From Cyclina sinensis (Eukaryota; Mollusca; Bivalvia; Venerida; Veneridae), in assembly GCA_012932295.1 (NCBI GenBank), contig JAAONU010000013.1, forward strand, positions 2,836,603-2,900,602: a DNA stretch of 64,000 nucleotides, in the 5' to 3' direction. The translations under genes were made by a program, and so were the position numbers. Shown piece by piece: positions 22,440-33,394 of this stretch (positions are counted from its first letter, which is position 1; every line of letters starts with the position of its first letter). Under the pieces are notes generated by a model. That model saw only the letters and a program-made list of their open reading frames with translations, did no database searches and was not told the origin of the DNA.

Positions 22440-23620
22440 TGCTTTTCAAGCTTAAGTTATTGAGTACCTGTCTTGCTAAATTTACCAGATGGACTGAAAA
22501 CCACGCCCAAGTACTTATACACTTCAACAAAGTCAACTACATTACCATTTATAGCAATATACATATTCCTTGTACTGTGTTTATTAGTACCATAATTTTT
22601 GTTTTGGTAATATTGATATTAAGTTTCCACAATTCGCAGTAGTGTTTAAGTCATCTAAGCATATCTGAAAATCGGCTCGGTAAGTTGCAAGTATAACGGT
22701 GTCATCAGCAAATAGAAGAACAAATATGCTTAAATTTTATCTATTCCTTCGGACTCGTAAACCATGCGAAATCCGTTATTATGATTCGACTTTAAAAAAT
22801 TCAGTAAATCATTTAGATAGAGAGAAAATAAAAGCTCCTCGACATAGTCCATTTTCATATGAGAACATTGCAGAAATTTTGCCATGTTAACTTGACGCAT
22901 GATTCATTATCATCGTACAGGTTACGAAGTACTCTTGAAAATTTACCAATTGACTTATGAAACAATTTAGCCCCAGGTAAATCATCAAAAGGGCGGGAGA
23001 AATCTACATAATGCAATTTACGTATTTATATTTCAGCAAATCTATTAGAGATTTAAGTGTAAATGTACCAGCCTTTCATTTGATACTGCAGTAAAAACTG
23101 TCCAAGACAACCTAATATTGCAATCGGTCTGTAGTTTTCATATAAGCTTCGGACCAAGTTCTGGGGATAATGCCCGTATCTAGAATTAAGTTTAAAAGTT
23201 TAGTGTAAAATTATGGATTCAGTAGATTTAATAAATTCAATCGGAATAACTTGCCATTATTAACAGTTTGGTTACTCGACTTACTTCAGCTCTCGAGATT
23301 GTAGTATTTATAAGGCAAAATTGTAATCAGCCTCAAATTTCCCATTTTAAATAGCTCTAGTATTTCTATTTTTTTAAATGATCATAAAATTCATCAATAT
23401 TTCGTGTCTTTGACAATTTATTTCTTTTCATCAGGTTTTAAAAGTTCCAATACGTTCTGAGTTCAGATTGAAGCACTTCTCGTACTTTAGATTCATTGAT
23501 AAAATTGTATTTATTGACAAAAAATTCCATTGTCCGTTTATAGTCTTTACTCGTTTCTGTTACAGTCAGATTTACTCAGGTGGAACTGTCTGCGTGCGCG
23601 ATTGTAAATAAGACGTTTAT
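22440..23620 (-). pseudogene. Family A LINE pre-RT region and RT (broken)
   Basis: Minus-strand reading gives RNKRLIYNRARRQFHLSKS, TMEFFVNKYNFINESKVRE, then KISAMFSYENG, LLFSLYLNDLLNFLKS, FVLLFADDTVILATYRADF (catalytic box), INITKTKIMVLIN and VYKYLGVVFSPSG. The order matches an RT domain with its thumb. Large parts of the fingers region between 23100 and 22900 read poorly. Many frameshifts and stops are present. Confidence 0.8.
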
Positions 23621-24235
23621 TTCGGCAATGAGGCCCATACCAGAGTTTATTTTTGTAACCTTTAGACTGAAAAGAAAGCTTTGCTGTGCTATCAAAATAT
23701 CAATTATGTATTCTATGATGCCGTTAAGAGCTGGGTTTTTTTATTCTATGCAGTATCAGGGAATTCATTAAACAAGGACTGTACATGCGCTACCTTATTC
23801 AAATCAATATTCTGAGAAAAAAACATTGCTTACTACCTTGCCATTTGGGGATCGAGTCATGAGACTAGTTGTCATTGCAAGATGAAGTTTTACCAAAGTG
23901 TGTTTCTTTTAATATCATATTCAGAGATAGGAGAGCTTGTCCATCTAAAATATACTATCTACTTCAAAAATACTAAAATCAATAAGACATATCAGTTAAG
24001 CTAAAGGTAACCCAGCATTATCAATTACCGACGTGTTTTTAAATGTAAGCGTTACTGTCTTTTCCAAAACGACCATTTGAAATGTATAGATTATTGTTAT
24101 TTATTGAAATGTCTATTAATCTTCTACTTAAATTATTACATTAATACCACCGTAAAACCTAATTTTATCAGACTATCAAATAAGTTTAAAAAGTTGCCAT
24201 ATCTTCCTTAAAAAAAAAAAAAAAAAAAAAAAAAC

Positions 24236-24577
24236 AGCAAGAAAACCAACAGGTTCAGAAAGATCTTGCAAACGACCCGTGTGAGCATTAGCATCCCCGG
24301 TTAATAAGAGATATTTCGTATAAATTGCACATACTAATGATTTCGTTAACAATAAGCAAGAGCTCATCATGGTTAAAGAGTACTTCACAGATTCTGGTGG
24401 AATATACATGATTCCAATAAGCATACAGTTTCCAGGGCTAAATATTTTATCAATTTGTTTTAACCACATCACATAATCAGAATCTGAGTCAATCATTTTA
24501 ACATTTTCGAACAAGCTATTTCTTATTAACACACACATTCCACCTGATTTTCTTAAATATATAATTAGTATTAGCAT
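24236..24577 (-). pseudogene. Family A LINE endonuclease, N-terminal half
   Basis: One frame reads RKSGGMCVLIRNSLFENVK, YVMWLKQIDKIFSPGNCM, LIGIMYIPPES and LLLTGDANAHTGRLQDL. GDxN is a conserved catalytic signature of APE-type endonucleases, here GDAN. The frame then runs into a long poly-Phe stretch produced by the T tract on this strand. The SDH end of the domain was not found. Confidence 0.8.
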
Positions 24578-24639
24578 TACTGTTAACGACTTAATTTATA
24601 AGGAGCACTGGATTTACTGACCCCTGTCTGGCCTAGGTT

Positions 24640-25060
24640 CTTTTCTCTCTCCAGAACTCATTTCTATTGGTGAATTTACAATACTCCCTAACACAACCTA
24701 TACTTGGACTATCTAAAGTACGTGTCGGAAGCTTAGTAGACGACCTAGGTACAGATACTGGGGTGCTGGATTTCCGTCGGGGAGATCCCTTCTCTGCTGG
24801 ACATTTGTTGAACGTGAATGGGAAAGTAGAGAATGCCAGTCTGTGAAGAAATTTTGTGGGGTTGCCTTTTACTACAACAGAGGCGGGAAAACACATCTGA
24901 ACCTCTTCAGAACTATGCAGACTCGTTGCTTCTTGAATTCGGACCACAGAGCTTTGCGTGCTTCGGAAATTTCTTTTGGGTAGTCCCTAGAAATGCCAAT
25001 ATCTGTACCTTTCAGGAGTTTGGCAGTTTGGCATTGTTCAGAATGTAATGAATGTACTTG
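24640..25060 (-). pseudogene. Family A LINE ORF1, C-terminal part
   Basis: Two frames combine to AKLLKGTDIGISRDYPKEI, SEARKALWSEFKKQR, SSEEVQMCFPASVVVKGNP and a Pro/Ser-rich tail. The first part aligns with LLGT..RDYSKEISSARKSLWGQYK of the plus-strand ORF1 at 8.0 kb. It is the RNA-binding C-terminal region of an ORF1 protein. The 5' part of ORF1 is absent, so the copy is 5'-truncated at about 25060. Confidence 0.75.
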
Positions 25061-25189
25061 GGAAGTATCACTAAACGTTACTAAGATCTAACAATTTTTA
25101 AGGCTTCTGTGTAGCTAACTACCCTGGTCGAGGATTTAAGATTATAACAAGTCTAAGCGCCCTCAAAATACAAAACATATTTGGTTTCA

Positions 25190-25375
25190 ACAAAGTAAAA
25201 AAACGCATATCAAGAAAAACTACAGTCAAAAACCACAGCCTTCCTATACAGTCAAAAACTAGTGGAAAATATATAAATTTATTTACAGATCAATTAAAAA
25301 AGGGGACACCACAAACAATTAACGGAAATGAGAACTCAAGTGGCTACCGCCTTGGAACGGTCAGTGTTAAAACTT
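25190..25375 (+). repeat. Dispersed repeat, copy 1
   Basis: Shares with 45488-45652, in the same orientation, AAACGCATAT, ACAGTCAAAAA, ATAAATTTATTTA.AGATCAA, ACAATTAACG and TTGGAACGGTCAGTG in the same order. A weaker partial match lies at 34178-34250. Possibly a MITE or SINE; no coding content. Confidence 0.75.
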
Positions 25376-25399
25376 TTGTCGCTGGGGTTTAAACCAGGT

Positions 25400-26880
25400 T
25401 CTAGAGTGCACCAACCTCACACTGCTAACAAAGGTGCTGAAAGTGACTTGCCCCCGTTAAATCTTTAATCTTTTTCTCTGGCTTTAAAATCAGTAGATAT
25501 AAAATTTAGAACATAAAGGCATCTAGTAATTTCATTCAATAATGAAGTGATAACATCTGACCAGACAAGTTTGTATAAGGTTCTAGATAACTGGGTTGAT
25601 AGGAAACGATTTTGGAACTTATTATCCAGAAGACCTTAATGTCAAATAATCACTAGTTATTTATAGGTGAATACACAGGACAGCCGTAACAAAGGATCAT
25701 CAGAAAATTAAAGAATGTGTATTAACATGATTATGTATAACACTGAGTTTTAGGTATTTAAGTATCATACATTCTAAATAGTTATATAAGGTCAGCAATG
25801 ATGATGTGGTTCTTGCTTTTAAAATAATTGGTCTCTTGAAAGGTTATTTTCTGTATATTACCCATCATTCAAATAATTGAAAAATATTTCTGTTTTATGT
25901 ATGATAATTTCTTGTTATATGCAAAAATAACTGGTGTAATGGAGTTCAGACTTCACAAGAATAGTTGAATATAATAATTTCAGTGCTCTGTGAATTACAT
26001 AAAAAATACAAGTATTATACTTTATCAAAGCATTAATAAATTTTGTTTCTTAATCTTAATATCAGTTTCTCTTCGATCAAGTTTCCAATAAGTTCTCAAT
26101 TTACATAGATTATATAGTAGAGATTGGAGATGACACTTAAAAGGGAATAATAGCAGGGCATCAAGATATCTACAAGAGTATAAAGCTTATGTGACAGTTG
26201 ATAAAAAGCTTGTGTTTTTGTGACCAGGAATGTAAGTTGCAGCCAAAAGTGAAGATGGAAGAGGAGACGGTAACAGTCTAGCTACGACTTTTACATGAAG
26301 ACCCCTGGATGTAGAACCCTGGCTGTAGACCCCTGGATGTAGACACTAGGAAATCTACTGTCTCTTATTCCATCTTCACAGTTGGCTTCTTGTTTCTTTT
26401 CTCAAGTATTATGTAACTCAAACCATGTACTATCATCACTGAAAAACTTATAAATACTTAAAAAACAATGTTATCATTTAAAACAATTGAATGCATTTTT
26501 ATGTAAAAAAGATACTTTTTTACATTTGTCTTGCTGTTTTACTACAAACTCAAAACTTTTGTCATTAAGAGGGTGTATCTCTTACACAAAATGTACCTTT
26601 TTCTATCAATTAGTTATAACTAAGTTTCATATTCTACTAAGGTGGATGAATATTTTGTAATACTTCAATTTTGTAAACCCCCTATTAGCTGTTGAAGTTG
26701 TTCAGAAATACAGTAAACTCAGCTTATAGAGAAATCAGTGGGACATTCCAAATCTGTTCCTAACATCCGGAGTTCGTTGTAAGATACAGCGAATTAGTTC
26801 CTTATATCAAAAGTGTTTATAGCAAACCAAATCATTTATAACGAACTGAGTGTTTATCATCGTCCTCCATTTTGATGGTT
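25400..26880. other. No gene recognised
   Basis: AT-rich sequence. It contains a three-unit CCCTGGATGTAGA minisatellite at 26300-26345 and, from about 26711, a CAGTAAACTCAGCTTATAGAG stretch followed by GTTCGTTGTAAGATA that resembles the ends of pogo/Tigger-type transposons, but no convincing partner end was found. Confidence 0.5.
26300..26345 (+). repeat. Short minisatellite, three units
   Basis: Three units of CCCTGGATGTAGA, the middle one CCCTGGCTGTAGA, with one or two spacer bases. Confidence 0.85.
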
Positions 26881-26888
26881 ATTTGATT

Positions 26889-27406
26889 CATCGTCGGATA
26901 CCCAAGGTTGATTATTACATTAATCAAACCGTTGGAAAAATGAATAAATTTGCGTCGATATATAGCAACAAGTGCCTAAAATATCGACCAATGAAATTAC
27001 GTTTAACAAAACTGATACTCTTCAACGGAGAGGGTAGAAAACTATCAGAAACAAAATCTGTTTCGCGTGTCTTGCCAATATAAAAGGCAAAAACTATCGC
27101 CAACTCAATTCTTCGAAAGCAAAGACCGCTATAGTGATATTTTACCTAGTATTAACATTTCACCCACATTTTCAATTTTGAATTTTTCACAAACACAATT
27201 AAACATGCCGTCTATGGTTGCCGCCATCTTGTCTGTAATACCGAATGTCGTATAGAACGAGCGTTTTGATTGGATTTAATTGCCTCATGAAATCGTGAGG
27301 GAACCAATCAATAGCTGTCTTTGACACACCTCTTATCGTCTAGATAGCGTCCAAAAATCCCACGGCTGATAAATGTTAATGGATTGGCCGTAGGTATCCG
27401 ACGATG
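26889..27406. mobile_element. 518-bp MITE with 14-bp TIR and 8-bp target duplication
   Basis: The left end reads CATCGTCGGATACC and the right end its exact complement GGTATCCGACGATG. ATTTGATT flanks the element on both sides (26881-26888 and 27407-27414), a perfect 8-bp target duplication. The inverted repeat continues imperfectly inward and includes a CCGTGGGA-type box on the right-hand arm. There is no ORF, so the element is non-autonomous. TSD size allows hAT, P, Merlin or Mutator-like superfamilies; the second copy (35602-35999) has 9 bp, which favours Merlin- or Mutator-like, but this is inference. Confidence 0.92.
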
Positions 27407-27414
27407 ATTTGATT

Positions 27415-29362
27415 AAGAAGATGTGTGATTATTATTTCCCTTGCATTGATTCAATAAAGAAATACTAATATATTTGAATGTTTATTTTATATATGACATT
27501 AATATGTTGTAAACTATGTAGTTATTTATTGACATGAGCATGTAGGCATGGGTCATTTCAATAAACTTGCTTTAAAAAAGTCGTTTATTTTGAATTTTAC
27601 GCAAGAAATTGCATGCGTCGTTCGGTTTCTACCTGATTGTATTGTTCATAAACTTCTTTCCTCGAGCAAAATCATTAACGACATGAAATAATGGAATAAT
27701 TATGAATATTCATGTTATCTTGATGACAAGAACTCATGCTAAAGATCTTTTTAAATGAAAACTATACTTATACAAGTTCTTTTTTACAGTTGTACTGAAA
27801 TAGCAGCAAGTACATTCGACCGACTTTTAATCCTTGCCGATGGAAACGAAAATAGAAAATACGGGACCTATTCACAGCTATAGTCCATATTTTGGAGTTC
27901 GTTGCAACCTTGTAATTTTCTGTGCTTTTTTTCTCAATTGGGACTAAAATGTAGGTTCCTTACAAGCAATAAATCCTTATAACCGTGTTCGCTATAAACA
28001 TATTTTTTGTATTGAATAAAGAAAATTTCGGACCAAAAAGATTGTTATTAAAAAATCCGGAAATTTACTATAATCATATTCGTTTTAAGTAAAGTTTACT
28101 GTGCTTTTTTCTACTATTTTGTAATTGAATGAATTACTGTTGTACATGATTTACGAAAAAGCTGAAGTTCGCACCCAAAAAAATGGCTGGTCTTGCTTTA
28201 GTTTTATAACATTTGATAAGTCTTATATGATATGAATAAATTCACTCATAAATGCAATGTGTGACTAGACTAGTTTTAGTTAGACTCATTTAAATACAGT
28301 CTTTGCTTGATAGAAGCTATGATTTTTGTGGACTGGACAGTTTGAGGTCTTCATTAATTGTCTTTTACTTTTACATTACGACATTTTTATACTTCATTCT
28401 TTCTATCGATGGAAAGAGGGAAATGGTAGTACCATTATACAGAACGTGAGATTATTTCTACATAAAAGTAGAAGTTTTTTTCTTTCTTTTTTTTAAATAA
28501 GTATTGTTCATGAACTTATTGTCATTTCACAGTTATAGGAAGTGCTCAATTATTCTTTTTGTCATAATATGTTTATTCATTTTGTGCTTTAAACTCACAA
28601 CCATATTTTCAAACCCTATTTTGACAGAGGTTGCCAGAAATTTATTTAAATAGCAAAATACTTTTATGCAAAAGTACATTGACAAGATGCCAAAATGTTT
28701 CTATTGTTATGCCATTGTTTACAAGTGTGAAAGTGTGTCCTAAGTCATTTCAAGCTACAATTAATTTCGTTTTGTGCAACAACACCTGTTGATGTTGAAA
28801 ATTTCTTACCCTGAATTTTAAATGGTTTGAAATAAAGATACTTATCAATCTTGCTAGAAAGACTTATGATGTAAATTACTTCTATGAAACCAATATAATC
28901 ATGGCAGTTATGAAATATATAACTATTTTGATATGATGGGATTTTGTCATAGGTTGTAGTCATCAAGTATATCATGTGAAGGACTTCTATAATTATTTTG
29001 TGTTGCCAAAGTTTTGTATGCTAGCCTAGATATTTTATAACAATACAATTTATGCTATGCAATGGCTGATCAGATCCAATTACGCTTTCCTTTGTTTGTG
29101 TGTAAGATATATTATATTTAGCATCTTGATATTTTAAATAAAGTGTAACATGAAGCTCAGATGTATCTATCACTAAAGGTTTTCTTCTTTAAAAGGCAAT
29201 TACAAGCAAATGAAATAGTGGATACAGTAACTAAGTAAGTAAATTGTTTATTATAGTGACATGTGTTATGTATAAACATATATTAATGTATACAAAAAGT
29301 GTCTAGAACAGTTTTGAGTTAATATTATTATTAAGCTTCAAGCTATTTGAAATAAACCGCCA
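27415..29362. other. No gene recognised
   Basis: AT-rich DNA with no domain, RNA gene or clear repeat. A stretch at 27880-28075 (GTTCGTTGCAACC, GTTCGCTATAAAC) may be the decayed far end of the pogo-like sequence seen at 26711. Confidence 0.5.
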
Positions 29363-30887
29363 CCCAGCAAACATTACACATCGGTCCGACATTGGCCCGA
29401 TATATTTTGCGATGTCGGTCCGATGTCGGCATGTACATCGGCCCGATATCGGTAGTGCAACTTGGCTCGATATCGGTCCGATATCGGCTGTATATCTGGC
29501 AACAGATCATTTGCCGATGCAATGTCTACATTGCTTATATACAGTATTTAATTAGAGATGTTTTAACCTTAAATATATAAACAGCAAAACTATTTCAAAT
29601 TGATAACTGCTTCTTTAATTCTCAAGATTCATCATAATGAAATTCAGTAAAAATACAAAATGAATGTTAAAATTTCTCAAACTTTTAACATAAAATGCAA
29701 TAAAAATATCTGTATAACACTTGTTTTTAAAACAAAGTGAAACAGAAAATTAACAAAACCTTGAAATGAATAAATTCTTAATATTTTAAAAGATTCAGAT
29801 ATAAGCAAAAGATAAATACATGTACTAGTATATAAACAAATGGCAATGTCAAAAAATGTTTATTTTGCACACTTCAAAATATCGATCAGAGTAACAAAAG
29901 TAAATTGAGTGACTGAAATAGTAGCAAGTTGCAAGAAACGAGTTGTTTCAACAAACTGAAGTTTATCTGAGGGTCTCATCCTGGAAGGAATTTATCAAGT
30001 TTCTAACACATTCTAAGCTGATTGTCCAACAGAACCTGCCATATACAAATCCGACTGAATGTAAGACACGTCATTCCCACTGGTTTCTAATGGAGAAGCC
30101 TTTTGTCGTGTCTTGCAGCCACCATCTCGGTCGCTGGCAAGACGAAACCACTCCCAGCACTAAAACTGTACATCCAGAACTGAGTATTTTTTTGCTTTTT
30201 ATCTAAGCATCTGAAAAAGATATATATACAACATGTTATTAGGGTAGAAAAAAATCTTGTTGTAATGATTCAATATTAACCACTTAATATAAAAAAAACA
30301 TTAAATTTGACACAATCTCTTCCGGACTAGAGCAGTATTTTTTAATGTAATTTTATGTAACCCATTTTAAACTGACAAAACCAAAACAGTCGCGAAATTA
30401 CATTACTTTAACAATATTTTGTACTTTCCCTTCATCCAGCACAAAGCAAAATACAAAATGTCAATACTAATACAAATTAAAATACACATTCATATGTATC
30501 TATTACTTAACAAATTAATAACATAAATCGCTGTTTTTAAAACTTGCTTACTTTTTTGGCTTATTAGCCGCGAAAGTTTCCAAATTCAAGTCTCCGGATC
30601 TTGCCGGTTTACATGTAGAATTAAGACACGTAAAATGATTCGAGTAGTATTTCTACAAGTTAGAACTAGGCCGTAGTCCTCAAAATTTGGCAATTTATGC
30701 GGCTTTTTTTTATTAAAGTCTACATGACAAAAAATCAAGTTTAAGAATAAAGCAGGTTCTTTCATATAGAAATTTGAAAGAGCGTGTATAAAGTCAATAT
30801 CGGGCCGATGTCGGTACGATATCAAAAAGCGATGGCGATATTCCATCATTTACCCGATATCGGTCCGATATGGGTATGTTTGCTGGG
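29363..30887. mobile_element. ~1.5-kb TIR element with CGG..CCG subterminal motifs
   Basis: The left end CCCAGCAAACAT is matched by ATGTTTGCTGGG on the right. Just inside both ends are repeated words of the form ATCGG(T/C)CCGAT: the left 130 bp hold seven or more variants and the right 110 bp three or four in a similar setting. The interior holds only short ORFs (for example 29943-30206) that I cannot match to a transposase, so it is probably non-autonomous. CA follows each outer edge, but no longer target duplication is visible. Confidence 0.75.
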
Positions 30888-30965
30888 CATAAACTAACTT
30901 ATTCTCTACTTTAATCTTCATCATATTATTGTCACAGGATTAATATTGGTGATATGGTAATGAAA

Positions 30966-31040
30966 GTATTGTCATCAGCTCGATTAACTTAGTTGGTAGA
31001 GCACTTGACTTGCGAGCAGGCGGTCTAGGTTCGTGTCTTG
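30966..31040 (+). repeat. tRNA-derived SINE head (tRNA-like)
   Basis: TTAACTTAGTTGGTAGAGCA resembles a pol III A box and GGTTCGTGTC a B box, about 35 bases apart. The loop between would place TGC as anticodon. The ends that should form the acceptor stem do not pair, so this is a tRNA-like SINE or pseudogene and not a working tRNA. Confidence 0.6.
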
Positions 31041-31076
31041 CCCTGCGTATATTATTTTTCTAACCCCGTGACATTT

Positions 31077-33394
31077 TTAAAAATCGAATTGGCAATGTAA
31101 TGCTGCCAATGCACCTGATGTGGGGGTGGCCAAGGTCCTTGCAGTGGAAGTGGCATGTGTTGCACTATTAGTAGCAGAATTCCCCGTCTCCAAGGCAGCA
31201 GCCCTCTGTCGAAGGAGCTCAAGAGCTGTATGTTGACTCATCTGAAATAAAATATTTCAACTTAAACACATTGTCTAAAAAATATAATGTTTCTTTCCGT
31301 GTAACTATCTGCCTTCATCAGTCATCTCGCACCATTTAAAGCTTCTCTTTCTTTTATTTTTTTAATCAAAATGGCTGCCCGAAACTATTATCTAAATATA
31401 TATCCGATTAATTGGCGCCGTTATAAAGATAGATCTACTGACGGTCAAAAACAGATGCTAAAAATTTGATGTCTGACAAATTTTGATCTTCAGATACTGG
31501 ACGATAAAGTTTTAAGTTAAAAGGGGTAAATCAGAATATAGCTATAGAATACAGCTGATTTTCTTTTCTTGAAAATTTAGAATTATGGGGAAAAAAACAT
31601 AATATTTTAAAATGATTCCACCAGGAATCAAACCCATGCCCTTAATGTCAATAAAACACAGATTAACGGTCTACTCCACCGAGCCATATAGACTCTTAAT
31701 TAAATTGTCGAAATTAAAGATAAAACCAAAGTATCTTCCCCGTGACTAACGGGGTAGATATGTTACCGTTAAAAGTGTGTAAATCTTTATATTGTGATGT
31801 GTTTCTGTAACAAAAAATGGGTCAGTAACTTAGTTAAGATATGTTCTTCAGAACTACAGCTAGAAGTGTCTTTTTCGTCTTGCTGCATTGTCTTTTACCA
31901 TGTATAATCAGCAACGAAAGGGAGAAATCGTTAATAAAAGACGACCTCTGTCGTAAACATACACGCTCGTAAAATGGCTCTCAGCTTCACTTTCTGATAA
32001 CGTCAACATTGTTATGAAGAGGATTCTGTTTAATTTTTAAATTGCGAATGATGCTTTCATCGATTTTATTTAGTGTTTAGCAGTTTATTTGAAATGCAAA
32101 TATAAGAATCAATAAATCGAATAGTTAATGCAGATTTCAACATTTATGAGAAACAACAAATATGCAATCGGTATACAAAATGACATGATACGTCACGGAC
32201 TACTTTTGTGTTTATAATCAAAAGGAAGTGATAAAATTGATGTTATTAGAAACAGAGACTACTTGAATAAAGATTAAATATTTCAATATGTAGATCTTAC
32301 ATTATATTGATCATTTAAGGAAATAAAATTACTAAAACTTTGGAACTATTTTTTGTGTATTTGTACCACTGGCGGATAACCTTAACATAAGGCTAATTTG
32401 ATGTACTACCTGTTTAAAGTTTAAAAGACAATACAGAATTGAAATGTAATCATATACTACAGTATCTCCTCAAATTTAAAGGTTTGGGGACAATTATGAT
32501 AGTATTTAAGTATTACTATAAATTTCAGAACCGGTTTCAAATTTAAAGGTCAAAGAAATTATAGTATAAAAATGTAACATTAAACTATAGTAACTTTTTT
32601 CAAATTTGAATATTTTAAGACAAACAGTATTTGGCAAATTTTATTTTGTTTCTGAATATTATTTTTTCGGACAAAGACTCCTTTTTGTAATAAAACTACT
32701 ACACAGTGTTACATTTTTCTGTTTGTTTCACTCAGTAAAATAAGAAAATGACATACCAAATAAAAATGTTGTTTGTTTTTTGTTTTTTTGTCGTTGTTTT
32801 TGTTTTCAGAAAAAAAAATCATTTAATACAAGTGACTGTTCAATACTGAAACTTGAACTTATTAGAAAAAATACCACTTAGCGAAAGGAATATATTCCAA
32901 ACAATGCTACAAACTCCATAACTGTTTTTTCTTCTAATCTTTTCAATGATTGTAAAAGTGAACTCGCTCATTAAATCCTTCCTACCAAAAGTGTTTTGAA
33001 CAAAGATATTTTAAACACAGTTTTAAACTTATATTCTATTGTGTTTCCATACTTTAAAGAAAACTTTTTTATAATCAACCTTTCAAGAATGAATGAATAA
33101 TCCTAAATAATGAAAAATTCCCTTGTTTTACACACCTGTATGGATTCATTTGCTAAAACAGAGTTTAAAATCCAGCAATACAAAGGAATGAAGAAATATT
33201 ATTAACGTTAATATACGTACCTGATTTGACAAGCAAGCTATAAGGGAGTCATTTTCATTTGGCAACAAACCAACTATAAAGGAGTCATTTTCATTTGAGC
33301 TTGAAAAGCTGCTAGAATTCGGATAACTTACATGAATTGACAATAAAGATATATTGTCTGTAATTTGTCTAATGCCTGATTTAAGCGTGTCCAT
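31077..33394 (-). CDS. Candidate two-exon gene, Ser/Thr-rich protein of unknown function
   Basis: Exon 1 (33394-33221) codes 58 residues from MDTLKSGIRQITDN to ACLSNQ and ends CAG before GTACGT, a good splice donor. Exon 2 starts at 31241 straight after TATTTTATTTCAG, a good acceptor, with MSQHTALELLRQRAAALE and a Thr/Ala/Ser-rich run, and stops at 31077. Both junctions are phase 0; the intron (31242-33220) is 1979 bp. Exon 1 has a 12-residue internal repeat (NENDSFIVGLLP, NENDSLIACL). A CCCTTTCCAG before the ATG could be an upstream acceptor, so exon 1 may not be first. The last codons lie next to a tRNA-like repeat, so the true C-terminus may have been lost. I do not recognise the protein; a retroelement gag-like origin is possible. 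Confidence 0.45.
31617..31691 (-). repeat. tRNA-like sequence inside the candidate intron
   Basis: On minus, TGGCTCGGTGGAGTAGACCG fits an A box and GGTTTGATTCC a B box with one mismatch. Spacing suits a tRNA with a variable arm or a SINE head. It is oriented opposite to the tRNA-like site at 30966. No clean acceptor stem was found. Confidence 0.5.
33238..33298 (-). repeat. 36-bp in-frame repeat in candidate exon
   Basis: CTATAARGGAGTCATTTTCA (with one length-neutral difference) occurs at 33238 and 33274, a step of 36 bases or 12 codons, in the frame of the candidate exon 1. Confidence 0.85.

Larger units (their letters stand above)
22440..25060 (-). mobile_element. Family A LINE copy, decayed
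   Basis: On the minus strand the order is ORF1 C-terminal part (25060-24640), endonuclease N-terminal half (24577-24236), a disturbed stretch, then the pre-RT region and RT (23620-22440). Each piece has a partner in the dismembered copy at 3.6-9.0 kb, which fixes the family. A run of about 26 A on plus at 24209-24234 inside the endonuclease suggests that another retroposed piece has inserted there. No 3' end was identified with confidence. Confidence 0.8.

Noticed and set aside
26711..28075. Complete pogo/Tigger-type transposon enclosing the MITE
   Set aside because: The left sequence resembles pogo-like ends, but no matching right end, TA duplication or transposase was found.
30966..31040. 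tRNA-Ala gene
   Set aside because: A and B boxes and a TGC anticodon position are present, but the acceptor ends do not pair.
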